Source: Vigna angularis
Taxonomy: Eukaryota; Streptophyta; Magnoliopsida; Fabales; Fabaceae
Assembly: GCF_016808095.1 (NCBI RefSeq)
Contig: NC_068972.1
Coordinates: 42,521,029 to 42,585,028, forward strand
Length of the DNA stretch: 64,000 nucleotides
Direction: 5' to 3'
Of this stretch, positions 32,176-42,873 are shown piece by piece; positions within the stretch are counted from its first letter, which is position 1, and each line of letters opens with the position of its first letter. The notes under the pieces are model-generated. The model ran no database searches. It saw only the letters and a program-made list of their open reading frames with translations, and was not told the origin of the DNA. Both the position numbers and the translations under genes were made by a program.

Positions 32176-32544
32176 TGTTTCGGTGTAGATGTTTTCCAGT
32201 GTGTCTTTGTTGCTCCTGGCTGTCTGGGACGCTTGCTCTTCTCCAATTGTTGTTGTTCATACTCTCCAAAGGAGGGGGAGGTACCTGCAAAGATACTCCG
32301 ACGCTCAAGTCAGATGTGAGTTATGGAGCCTCAGCTCTCAAGAGAGTGATTATGATACTGCTCTGAAATATTATTTAGGGTCTCTAGAACATAGAGAGAA
32401 CGTACCTCAGCTCCTTTCTTGTCATTGTATTTATAAGCCAAATAAAAATAAGCTTACCTAAAAATGTGGTTAGTTACTCAGAAATATCTTAACCGTTTAA
32501 AATATCTAAGATATTTTATGTAATAAATATCTTACTACATAACA
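32176..32544 (-). repeat. 3' LTR of the COMMD-exon element
   Basis: 369 bp. On the minus strand it runs from TGTTATGTAG to CACCGAAACA. It differs from the 5' LTR by a few substitutions and lacks a duplicated stretch of about 27 bp, indicating a fairly recent insertion. Confidence 0.9.
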
Positions 32545-33109
32545 TGCCCCCCAAGTCCGAGTTAACCGTTCCGTTTGACGGACGTGGTAACTATAGGACT
32601 TATGAGTTTGAGGGAGGCTGTATTCGCTGTATTAGAGAGCGTGTTTCTGGTTGTTGCTCATCTGTGGTCTGAACGTTTCAAACCAAGGATGACCGAGCGG
32701 TTGAGTTTGAAGGACCAAAAAGATGTGAAGCCGAACGGCAAAAAAGCTGGAACGAGTGAGGCCGAACGTGAGGACCTGGATGGCCGAGCGGTAGAGGTTG
32801 TATAGCCGAAGGTCATAGAAGCTGAATGCTGGAACGCTTGAGGCTACGGACGGTAGAGGCTGAGTGGCATGTGAGGCCGAATGATTGAAGCCAAGCGGAC
32901 GAACGTCATTGAGGCCGAATGGACAACATCAGTGGCGTCGAACGGCCGAATACTTGAGCGTTCGAGGCCATGGATTAATGATTGACGAGCGGTTGAAGCC
33001 AAGGGGACGAATACCTTTGAGGTCGAAAGGCCGAATATCAGTACGGTAGAACGGCCGACTGCTTTAGTGCTCTTGGCGATGGTCGAGCGGTCGAGATCAA
33101 AGGGCGAAT

Positions 33110-33530
33110 ACCTTTGAGGCCGAACGACCGAATGTTTGAACGCTCGTGACCATGGATGGTCGAGCGGTTGAAACCAAAGGGCGAATACCTTTTGAGGTCG
33201 AACGGCCGACTGTTTGAACGCTCGTGGTCGTGGATTGTCGAGGGCTTGAAATCAAAGGGCGAATACCTTTGAGGCCGAACGGCCGACTGTTTGAACGCTC
33301 GTGGACATGGATTGTCGAGTGCTTGAAATCAAAGGGCGAATACCTTTGAGGCCGAACGGCCGACTGTTTGAACGCTCGTGGACTTGGATTGTCGAGCGCT
33401 TGAAATCAAAGTGAATGCTCGTGGACATGGATTGTCGAGCGCTTGAAATCAAAGGGCGAATACTTCTGAGGCCGAACGGCCGACTGTTTGAACGCTCGTG
33501 GACATGGATTGTCGAGCGGTTGATGTTCTG
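33110..33530 (+). repeat. Tandem repeat, period about 75-80 bp
   Basis: At least five adjacent copies contain CGACTGTTTGAACGCTCGTG, ATGGATTGTCGAGCG, TTGAAATCAAAGGGCGAATA and CCTTTGAGGCCGAACGG in that order. One copy (about 33390-33430) is internally deleted. Copies are very similar, which suggests recent expansion. Confidence 0.85.
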
Positions 33531-33735
33531 GGTGTTCTAGGGCGAACAACTACCAGAGGGAGTGTATCCCTTTTTTCAATGCTCCTGGGTGTTCTAGGGC
33601 GAACAACTACCAGAGGGAGTGTATCCCTTTTTTCAATTCTCCTGGGTGTTCTAGGGTGAACAACTACCAGAGGGAGTGTATCCCTTTTTTCAATGCTCCT
33701 GGGTGTTTTAGGGCGAACATCTACCAGGTCTAGGA
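33525..33735 (+). repeat. Four-copy tandem repeat, period about 62 bp
   Basis: Each unit carries CTGGGTGTTCTAGGGCGAAC, then AACTACCAGAGGGAGTGTAT and CCCTTTTTTCAATGCTC. The reverse complement resembles the repeat at 53775-53960 in the Tat element, in the same orientation relative to each element. Confidence 0.85.
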
Positions 33736-36432
33736 GTGTTTTCTCAGTTTTGAGTGCTTCAGCATGGACGAATCTCTGGTGTCCGCCTATGCATGTAAGA
33801 TGTGCTTATCTGCGCGGTAGAATTAGTGAAAAAAGAGTAGCAAGACAAACCAATGCATTTACAAGGTTTGGAAAATTTAACATAAAAAACAGATTATGTT
33901 GTAAGGCCGATCGGTTTAGATAGTAGATCGCTCGGTTTTCGGTTGACCGTCTACTGTGACCTGCATAAGATATATAATATATAAAATATAGGTGAGACCG
34001 TTCGATCGCGATTTAAACCTGGCGGTCGAACATCAGTAGGATCGAATGGTGGAGCGGTCGTGTCGATGGATGGCCGAGCCGTAGAGGCCGAGTTGCCGAA
34101 CGTCAGTGAGGCTGAGTGCTGGACGCTTTAGGCCGAACGTTCGTGAAAACGAATGCTGGAATGCTTGAGACGCAAATCGCCGAACGACTGAGGCGAAAGG
34201 GTGGAGGCCAAGCGGCCGAACGTCATTGAGACCTACAGCTGAACGACTGAGGCAAGCGGACGAACGTTATTGAGTCCGACTGGCTGATCATCAGTGGGGT
34301 CGAATGGCCCAATGCTTGAGTGCTCGTGTAGATGTATGGTCGAGCGGTAGAGGCCGAAAGACCGAGAGTCAATGAGGCTGAGTGGCCGAAAGCAGGAACG
34401 TTCGAGGTTGAATGTTTGAACACATGAGACCGAATGGCCGAAAGGTTGAATGTTTGAACACATGAGACCATGTGTGGCCGAGCGCTAGAGACCGAACGTC
34501 AATGATGAGCGAAGTGCCGAACGCTTTAGGCCGAACGGCCGCGAGAACGAATGCTGGAACGTTTGAGACCCAAATGGCCGAGCGGTAGAGGACGAAAGGC
34601 CGAACGTCAGTAAGGGTGAGTGCTGGACGCTTGAGGCCGAACGTCAGTTGAGCTGAATGGCCGAACATCAGTAGGGCCGAACGTCCGTGAGACCGAATTC
34701 TGGAACGCTAGAGACCAAGGATGATCGAACGGTTGAGGCGGAGTGGCCGAACGTCAGTGAGACTGAGTGCTGGACGGTTAAGGCCAAGGTGCCGAACGCC
34801 CGTTAGACCGAAGTGCCGAACGCCCGTGAGACCGAAGTGCCGAACGGTTAAGGCCAAGGTTGCCGAAGGTCAGGGAGGCTCAATAACCGAGCATCATTTT
34901 GGTCGAATGAATGAATGCTGGTGGAGCTGAACGTTAGTTGCACCGAATGGCGGACTATCTGTAGGGTCAAACGTCCGTGAGACGAATTCTGGAACGTTAG
35001 AAATCAAGGAGACTGAACGTCAGTGAGACCGAACGGTTGAACATCAGTGGTGTCGAGTGGCCGAATGTTGGAACGCTCGTGGCCATGGATGGTCGAGCAT
35101 CAATGAAGCCGAAAGGCCGAACGTCCGCGAGGCTGATTGCTGGACGCTTAAAGCCGAACGTCCGTTAGGTCAAATGGTCGATCATGAGTAGGGCCGAACG
35201 TCCGTGAGATCGAATGCCCGAACGTTTGAGAGCAAGCGGCCGAACGTCATGGAGGTTCAATAACCGAGCATCAGTTTGGTCGAATGACCGAACGCTGGTG
35301 GATCCGAATTGCCGAATGAAGGAGTATTTGAGGTCATGGATGACCGAGCGGTAGAGGCTGTGTACCGAACGTCTGTGAGAACGAATACTGGAACGCTTGA
35401 AACGCGAATGGCCTAGCGCTTGAGGCCGAATGGCCGAACGTCAATGAGGCTAAGTGCTGGACGCTTGAAGCCGAACGTCAGTTAGGTCAAATGGCCGATC
35501 ATGAGTAGGGCCGAACGTCCGTGAGATCGAATGCCCGAACGTTTGAGAGCAAGTGGCCGAATGTCATTGAGTCCAAATGACCGAATTCTGAAATGCCTCA
35601 TGCCGAAATTGCCGAACGTCAATGAGAGCTATTGGCCAAACGGTTGAGGCCAAGTCGCCGAACGTCATTGAGACAGGTGGCCGAACGTTGGGGCCAAGCT
35701 GTCGAACGTCAGGGAGGCTCAATAACCGAGCATCATTTTGGTCGAATGACCGAACGCTGGTGGAGCCGAGTGTCCGCATGCTGGAGTATTTGAGGATGAA
35801 GAACCGACAATGGAGTGCGGCTCGTTCTTGGTGGTCGAACAGGAAATGGTCGTACGACAATGAGGAAGGTTTTGCTGATCGGTCACGATACACACTCGAT
35901 TTTTTTGGTCGACCAAGATGGACGACCTTGGAGTGCGACTCATTCTTGGTGGTTGACCAGGAAATGGTCGAAGGTCGTTCGAAGTTTGAAGTTTGGGGAA
36001 TAGGAATTTGGACGACGTGGAGGCAGAATTCGAAGGATGCGTGGATGCCGTGGGTGTTGCGGAAGATGCGGAGGATGGGGCGCGTGGATGCTGCGGAAGA
36101 TGATTCATCCCCAGGTTTGGGATGGACTAACGGCGCCTCAGTGACAGTGGTGCCGGGTGGCGCTACGGAGGCTGATGGACGGACCTGATTTGGGGGTTGT
36201 CTCTGCGCTGGGTCTGACCCACAAAGGGGTGCGATTTTGCATAGGTGCTCACTGGTGCGATTTCGCAGAGGTGCTCGCGGTGGCGTCAATGGCTCGCGGA
36301 GGAGACTCCTGGCGGTGATGCGGCAGCTTCATCTTGATGGAGTAGCTTTATCCGAAGAAGTGATTCGTCGAGGCCGAGGCTCCTCTTGTGGCTTCTGTGG
36401 GATGGCACTCGACCCCACGGTGGGCGCCAAAA

Positions 36433-36831
36433 TGTTTCTATGTAGATGTTTTCCAGTGTGTCTTTGTTGCTCCTGACTGTCTGGGACGCTTGCTCTTCTC
36501 CAATTGTTGTTGTTCATACTCTCCAAAGGAGGGGGAGGTACCTGCAAAGATACTCCGACGCTCAAGTCAGATGTGAGTTATGGAGCCTCAGCTCTCAAGA
36601 GAATGATTATGATACTGCTCTGAAATATTATTTAGGGTCTCTAGAACATAGAGAGAACGTACCTCATCTCCTTTCTTGTCATTGTATTTATAAGCCAAAT
36701 AAAAATAAGCTTACCTAAAAATGTGGTTAGTTACTCAGAAATATCTTAACCGTTTAAAATATCTAAGATATTTTATGTAATAAATATAATATCTAAGATA
36801 TTTTATGTAATAAATATCTTACTACATAACA
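36433..36831 (-). repeat. 5' LTR of the COMMD-exon element
   Basis: 399 bp. On the minus strand it begins TGTTATGTAG at 36831, directly after the COMMD codons, and ends CATAGAAACA at 36433 before the PBS. It contains a direct duplication of about 27 bp around AATATCTAAGATATTTTATG that the other LTR has once. Confidence 0.9.
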
Positions 36832-36996
36832 AGATTCATTGTGTAGTTGAAGCATGTCTTGGATGATGCATCGATCAGAAGTGTCAAGACCACTCTTTTG
36901 AGTTCTCCAAAGGGCTTGAAGAATGTCTTCGATAGATTCTTTGGAATTTGCCCTCATCAGCACCGGCAAATGACCCCATATTGTTTGCTCCGTCAT

Positions 36997-38125
36997 CAAC
37001 CACTACTGTATTGGAATTTATGAGAAAGAAAGTTCAGCTTATGTAAGATTTATTAACCCTACGCCAAAGCGGTCCTACACCAATAATGAGGTTAGGTCAT
37101 TGATTTCTTCAAAAAAAATGTCCATTTAGGTGGTTTTCTCCAACTGAGGTGAGGTGCATGATCATTGTTTGTTCGTCATCATTGACACAGGACTGATGTT
37201 GTTGTAATCGATTACAGGGAGCTGGTAATCGATTACCAGTGGAAAAATCCCCTTGTGTACCAAAAGTTGAGGAGTGCTACCCAGACATGGCCGAAGCACT
37301 CCCCAACAGTCCTGACGATTGTGTTTTCAAGGTTTTGTGGATTGATCCCCCCTGTTGGTCATGGTTTAAGGCGTTCACAACAAGTAATTTCAACTTTGGT
37401 GAGTCCTATGTAGATGGAAGACCCACGAAGGGTGTTTATAGGTTGGGAGGTAAGGTTCTGCACCATTGACACAGGAATGATGCACTTGTAATCGATTACA
37501 TGGACCCTGTAATCGATTACCAGTGGAAAAATCCCCTTTTGTACCAAAACTTAAGGAGTGCTACCCAGAGGTGAGGTCATGCACCCTTCAAACAGGAATG
37601 ATGCACTTGTAACCAAAGAGGAAGGAACAATGCACCTAAGCGACGAAGGAACAACGGTGCCAACGGAAAAAACGAGAGCTTTGGAGAAATGGCGCACAGA
37701 AAGCACTTCAATGGCGTAGAGAGAGAGAGAGACGACTTCCTCCAAAGACACTGGTGGACCCAAGCGACGGACGAACAACGGTTGACAGAGACACCACTTC
37801 AATGACGGAGAGAGTTTCAAAGGAAGGAACTTCAATGACGGAGATAGAGTTTTGAAGGATCTTTCGGTGAAGGGGGAGAGAAAGTTTCGAAAAGGGGGAA
37901 AGAGAGTTTCGAAAAGGAGGAAAGAGACTTTCGCAGGGTTAGGTTTCAGAAATTAAAAAGCGCCAAAAAGTTTCTGAAAATTATTCCAAAAATGTCCTCC
38001 AAAACAAAATGAATTTTTAAAGAAAATTTAATAAAAATAACTAATGATAGTGAGACACGTATTGTTGTCAAATTGTTGTCAAAAATCTGTTGTTGAAGAA
38101 ACGTTTTCCTTAAAATAAATAGGTA
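36997..38125. repeat. Inverted-repeat-rich DNA upstream of the COMMD gene
   Basis: This holds the 5' flank of COMMD and then sequence related to the 38.1-41.6 kb block. About 37070-37165 is an inverted copy of 39900-39990, and 37180-37310 is an inverted copy of about 41120-41260. Pairs of the palindrome GTAATCGATTAC occur at 37204/37225 and 37488/37509. The right end (about 38030-38110) is an inverted match to 38125-38200. No protein gene is supported. Confidence 0.6.
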
Positions 38126-38794
38126 GCCATTTAGATAAGGAAAACGTTTCTTTAACAACAATATTTTGTCAACTTTTTGACAACGCCACGTGGCATTGTT
38201 TCATTGGTTGGTTTTAAAAGGCTTTTTTAAAATGGTGGAATTTGTTCAAAAGGGTAATTTTGGAATGAATTTGGATAGAAACTCCTTTTAGCAGTTTATT
38301 TTTTCAGATTCACTTGCAGTTTAGTTTTCTCAACTCTCTCTCCACCATTGAAGCTTCCATCTCTCTCCACCATTGAAGCATCCATCTCTCTCCACCGTTT
38401 GGGTTCTCTTCGTTCCTCGCTTTTCTTCACTCTTTGTCCACCATTGAAATGTTGTTTCTCTCTCCCCTTTGAGTTTGAGTTCGACTTTTCTTATTTCGTT
38501 TCTTGGGTCATTTGTTCACTGTCGAGGATTTTGTCTCTCTCTTTATCCATTTCCCCATTTTTTGATGCTGTGACTGTGGACTCGTTGGCGGTATATATCC
38601 CTCGTTTTGGAATTTTGTTGATTTTGGCGTGCATTGTTGTTGGCAACATTTTCGTGGTTATGTAAGTCTTTGGCTTTTGTCTCCCATTGTGGTTGGCGGT
38701 ATTTCTCCCAAGGTTTGGGTTTTTTCGCACACACCGTAGAGGTTGGTATCACCAAGGTTTGGGCTTTTTCGCACACACCATTGATTCATTACCA

Positions 38795-39325
38795 AACTTC
38801 ACATTAGAAGTTGTAGAAACCATCAACCATGACCAACAAGGGTCCTTCATTCATAAAATCTTAAAAACACTCATAACAAACAAAAAACAATCATGGGGAG
38901 CGTGGTTGTCACACCTGGGTAGCACAGATCAGCTTTCAGTACAAAACTACAAATTTAACCTGGTAATCGATTACAACCTTTCTGTAAGCGATTACAAGTG
39001 CATGTCTCCAGTGTGTATGGTGCAGGACTTAACCCGCGTTGCTAAGACCACCCAGGATGGGTCTTCCCTACACAGAAGACTTACCAAACTTCACACTACA
39101 AGTTGTGAAAACCATCAACCATGACCAACAAGGGTCCTCCATTGACAATATCTTAAAAAGACACTCACAACAAAAAAAAAACAATCATGGGGAGCGCAAT
39201 TGTCACATTTGGGTAGCGCAGATCAAATTTCAGTACAAAACTGCAATTTTAACCTGGTAATCGATTACAACTTCTCTGTAAGCGATTACAAGTGCATGTG
39301 TCCAGTGTGTATGGTGTAGGAACAT
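38795..39325 (+). repeat. Tandem duplication, unit about 285-290 bp
   Basis: Two copies (about 38795-39030 and 39080-39325) share TTACCAAACTTCACA, ACCATCAACCATGACCAACA, CAATCATGGGGAGCG and AACCTGGTAATCGATTAC. The intact palindrome lies at 38963 in copy 1 and 39257 in copy 2, and each is followed by a diverged palindrome GTAAGCGATTAC. Confidence 0.8.
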
Positions 39326-39449
39326 GTTAGCTCATTGAATTGTTGAGAAAAAAATGTCATTTAGGTGCTTTCATGTAAGTTAGATGAGCTCCATAAGCAT
39401 TTTTGGCCAATTTCTGCCCTGGTAATAGATTACAGGGGTCTTGTAATCG

Positions 39450-40935
39450 ATTACCAGAGGAAAAAGGGTATTTTATACAGAAACTTCAACTATACTCCCC
39501 AGCTAGATGAACAATGCTCCTCAACTCTGTTTTTCTGACCTTTGCTACTTTTTTGTTCTTAACTTTCTCTACAGAACTCCAAATGACTTGATTCTTGTTT
39601 TGTTGGAATCTAGACTCAAAGAACTTTCCAACAAAACAAGAATAACCTCATTTGGAGTTCGATGGAGAAAGTTATGAGCAAAACAACCAGCAAAGGTCAA
39701 AGGTGGTAGAAATATATAAAACGTTAACTTTAAAGAATTAACTGCACCTACTCAGGTGTCCAAAAATTATAAATTAGTAGTCATTGGAAAGATGTTTGAG
39801 TCTACTTTCTAATAAAAAAAGAATAACATCATTTGGAGGTCTGTGGAAAAAGTTATGATTAAAATAGTCAGCAAAGGTAAAAGTTGACAGCATGGGTTAT
39901 GCACCTCACCTCAATTGGAGAAAACCACCTAAATGGACATTTTTATTTTGAAGAAATCAATGACCTAACCTCATTATTGGTACAGGGAGCTCACCGAATA
40001 ACATTGAACTCACTCACCCATCTCAAAAAGGAAAAATTCAACAAAAGTAGAGAATGGGGAGCAGTGTTCATCTAGCTGGGGAGTACAGTAGCAGTTTGTG
40101 TACAAATTACCCTTTTTCCTCTGGTAATCGATTACAGGGGTCTTGTAATCGATTACCAGAGGAAAAAGGGTAATTTGTACACAAACTTCAACTGTACTCC
40201 CCAGGTAGATGAACACTGCTCCCCAACTCTGCTTTTTTGACCTTTGCTACTTGTTTTGTTCTTAACTTTCTTCACCGAAATCCAAATGACTTGATTCTTG
40301 TTTTGTTGGAATCTAGACTCAAAGAGCTTTCCAAAAAAAAAAAAGAATCAACGCATTTGGAGTTCGGTGGAGAAAGTTATGAACAAAACAACCAGAAAAG
40401 GTAAGAGGTGGTAGAAATATATAAAACGTTAACTTTAAGGAATTAAGTGCACCTACTCAGATGTCCAAAAATTATAAATTAGTAGTCATTGGAAAGAGTT
40501 TTTAGTCTACTTTCTAATAAAAAAAGAATCACATCATTTGGAGGTTTGTGGAAAAAGTTATGATTAAAATAGTCAGCAAAGGTCAAAGTTGACAGCAATG
40601 GTTATGTACCTCACCTCAATTGGAGAAAACCACCTAAATGGACATTTTTATTTTGAAGAAATCAATGACCTAACCTCATTATTGGTGCAGGGAGCTCACC
40701 GAATAACATTGAACTCACTCACCCATCTCAAAAAAGGAAAAATTCAACAAAAATAGAGAATGGGGAGCAGTGTTCATCTAGTTAGGGAGTACAATTGAAG
40801 TTTCTGTAAAAATTACCCTTTTTCCTCTAGTAATCAATTACAGGGGTCTTGTAATTGATTACCAGAGGAAAAAGGGTAATTTGTACACAAACTTCAACTG
40901 TACTCCCCAGGTAGATGAACACTGCTCCCCAAAGT
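39450..40935. repeat. Two-copy tandem duplication, period about 707 bp, with two foldbacks per unit
   Basis: Landmarks recur at a spacing of about 705-710 bp; for example the GTAGATGAACACTGCTCCCC start recurs at 40203 and 40911. Foldback type 1 has arms of about 70 bp at 39537-39610 and 39628-39701, and again at about 40249-40415. Foldback type 2 has arms of about 94 bp at 40043-40136 and 40144-40237 around a GGGGTCT loop, and again at about 40760-40932. Confidence 0.85.
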
Positions 40936-41605
40936 CGTTTTTGTTGTTTCATGAAATGTCATTACGTTTTTTTTATTAATGTATGTGCTTTTTAATATTG
41001 TTATAATTTTTCATTATTCAATACCCTTCATTATTTCGTTTATATTTGTTTAATATTGAAGTATTCCAACTTGAAGTGTTCCTTTAATGATCCATCCATA
41101 AAACCTTCAAAAGACAGTCATAACGAATCCAAAATATTCTTGGGGAGTGCTTAAGCCACGTATGGGTAGCACTCTTTAACTTTCGGTACAAAAGGAGATT
41201 TTTCTACTGGTAAGCGATTACCAGCTCCCTGTAATCGATTACAACAACATCAGTTCTTTGTCAATGGTGCAGGAACTCACTTCTCAACCCAGAAACACCT
41301 TAACTTGGTCTTTCAATGATAACGAACAAACAATTGCATAAATGGAGGAGGGAGAACACTGCTATGAAGAGAGAAGTTGAAATGAAATTCAAATCCCTAA
41401 AATGGAGAGAGAAGACAATGATAAGGAGAGAAGATAGAGTTCGAAAACGAAGAGGGCACTTTCGGAATTCAAACTTCAACCCATTCCAAATCAGATTTTA
41501 AATTTAAAAAAACATTCAAATTCAACCAATTAAAACTTGACATGTGACATTGTCAAATTTTTGTCAAATTGGCGTTGTTAGAATATCGCGATCCTTTAGA
41601 TAATG

Positions 41606-42873
41606 GTAACATATTATTTAGTATCTGTTTATTATTTAATAACAGTTTATAAATAAAATAAATTGAGTGTTGGTTGGTACAGTAGAATCACTATTCATTA
41701 CTCACGACAAATTAAAAAATTAAAATTAAAATTTAATTAATTAAAAATAAAATTAATTTATATTTTATTAAATTTAATTTATACTTAATTTAATTTAATT
41801 TAATTTATATTATATATATATATATATTATTTTATTTTAATTTTATTTTAAAAATCTATAAAATAAATTCTAAAAATTTGTAGAATATCCACCTATTTTA
41901 AAAAATATATCAATAATATGTCTAATTTTATGTAGGTTAAATCACTTATGTAGTCTTTATTTTTGTTGGGTCTTCTAACTGTATAGAGTCTTTTAAGTGG
42001 AAAATGTCTAATTAAAACACAAAAAAAAAAAAAGAATAGTTTTCTAAAATCAAAAATCAAAACCTAACAAAATTAGGGTTCGTGTTGAATTAAATTGGGA
42101 ACAAGGATGTTCTTCGAGGGTGGAGACCAAGAAATCACAAATCGTTATTAGAGAGAGTTTTTACGCAATTAGAGCTTTCATGTTTGGAATCCACCAGTTT
42201 TCGATTAGAATCCACTAGCTTAGTTTAGGATTGATAGAGTTCGAGATTAGAGTGGGTTTTAGCTAGGTTTTTTGTATGATGTTCTCGCAAAATTAGGATT
42301 CAACTACAGATTTCGTGCAGAAAGTTTCGGTGTGGTTGTTTCATTTCCAAATTTGAATTGTTACCATCTCTCTCTGATTCAAGAGTGAAGAATGACCTGT
42401 TATCATCTCTCTCTGATGACTTGAAGGCGTTCCGTTGGCTTTGTTTTTGAAGGGGTGGGTGCCTAAGAAGAAAATCATCACATTGCGACCCCAAAATGGA
42501 AGACATCTGAATTTCAAAAATGGTCGCTTGCCATATATTTAATAAAATGATTTATTTCTAATCAATGCAATTTGTATATAATTTTCAATCAATTATTAAT
42601 ATCAATTGATGTTTATCTTACGTCTAGAATCATACGAGTTTGTTGTTTTCAGAAAATGTGAAAGTTACAACCATTTTAACTTGTGGTTATTTAGCATTTG
42701 GTAGATAATTTTGTGTAACTCTTTTCTAGGAAAATGTCTATAGGCTGAGGTTCTATTGGACGAACATTTGCTTGTGTACTTCACTGGTTTCTAGCCCAAG
42801 AAGTTCAAATGTGTTATTAATGTTATTCATTTTAAAAAGATTCAAGTGGTGTGTTGCAGGTTGGGAGGAGAAA
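41606..42873. other. AT-rich spacer and 5' flank of the S17 gene
   Basis: Mostly AT-rich sequence with no supported coding region. The last part is the 5' flank of the S17 gene. A TGTGTTGCAG acceptor-like site at 42850-42859, just before the ATG at 42874, suggests a 5' UTR intron, with an upstream noncoding exon somewhere in this stretch. Confidence 0.4.

Larger units (their letters stand above)
32660..35790 (+). repeat. CGAACG-rich irregular repeat tract filling the non-autonomous element
   Basis: Words such as GCCGAACGTCAGTGAGG, GGCCGAACGGCC, GAGCGGTTGA and GCTGGACGCTTGAGG recur for more than 3 kb with variable order. The many open frames on both strands are by-products of this composition; none has a recognisable domain. 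Confidence 0.8.
32176..36831 (-). mobile_element. Non-autonomous Tat-related LTR element inserted in the COMMD exon
   Basis: LTRs at 32176-32544 (3') and 36433-36831 (5') share TTTTCCAGTGTGTCTTTGTT and nearly all following sequence on the plus strand. On the minus strand the 5' LTR starts TGTTATGTAGTAAGATATTT and is followed by a primer-binding site with TTGGCGCCCACCGTGGGG (36414-36431). A G-rich tract CTTGGGGGGCA precedes the 3' LTR. The 3.9 kb interior has no recognisable gag or pol and consists mostly of short CGAACG-type repeats. The PBS and a tandem repeat at 33525-33735 are shared with the Tat element at 47-57 kb, so it probably moves with Tat proteins (inference). Flanking bases do not show a clear 5-bp duplication. 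Confidence 0.88.
31094..36996 (-). pseudogene. COMM-domain protein gene (COMMD9-like), first exon split by an LTR element
   Basis: Minus-strand exons are 36832-36996 plus 32163-32174 (one exon, interrupted), 31705-31875, 31526-31615, 31189-31308 and 31094-31117. All introns are GT/AG and in phase. The joined reading is about 193 aa, the usual size for COMMD proteins. It has a helical N-terminal part (IWGHLPVLMRANSKESIEDI, LFPDEVLPELQKLLTLLLQK) and a C-terminal COMM domain with IVPRLKAMTWNMTNLEK, QDVKFQLAIDSIDMM and HCIRDQFSTM. COMMD proteins form part of the Commander complex in endosomal recycling in animals; the plant role is inferred. A 4656-bp retroelement separates the codons for NES and DLDP. 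Reading through it meets stops within its LTR, so this copy should not make a normal protein unless the insert is removed from RNA. Confidence 0.88.
38125..41605. mobile_element. Putative DNA transposon or foldback element with inverted ends
   Basis: The left end (about 38130-38215, with TAACAACAATATTTTGTCAA and TTTTTGACAACGCCACGTGG) resembles the reverse complement of the right end (about 41530-41600). Between them lie tandem duplications and foldbacks, with no transposase frame recognised. Long, imperfect inverted ends and lack of coding would fit a non-autonomous Mutator-like element (inference). Target duplications were not identified. Confidence 0.45.

Noticed and set aside
32116..32461. 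Short Cys/Leu-rich frames at 32.1-32.5 and 36.4-36.7 kb
   Set aside because: They repeat because they lie in the two LTRs of the same element, and are not duplicated genes.
35564..36289. 241-codon minus-strand frame in the non-autonomous element
   Set aside because: Composition follows the repeat tract, the plus strand is open over the same stretch, and no gag or pol motif is present.
37204..41245. CRISPR-like array from the regularly recurring palindromes
   Set aside because: The genome is a plant, spacing between pairs is irregular and the intervening sequences are themselves repeated, not unique spacers.
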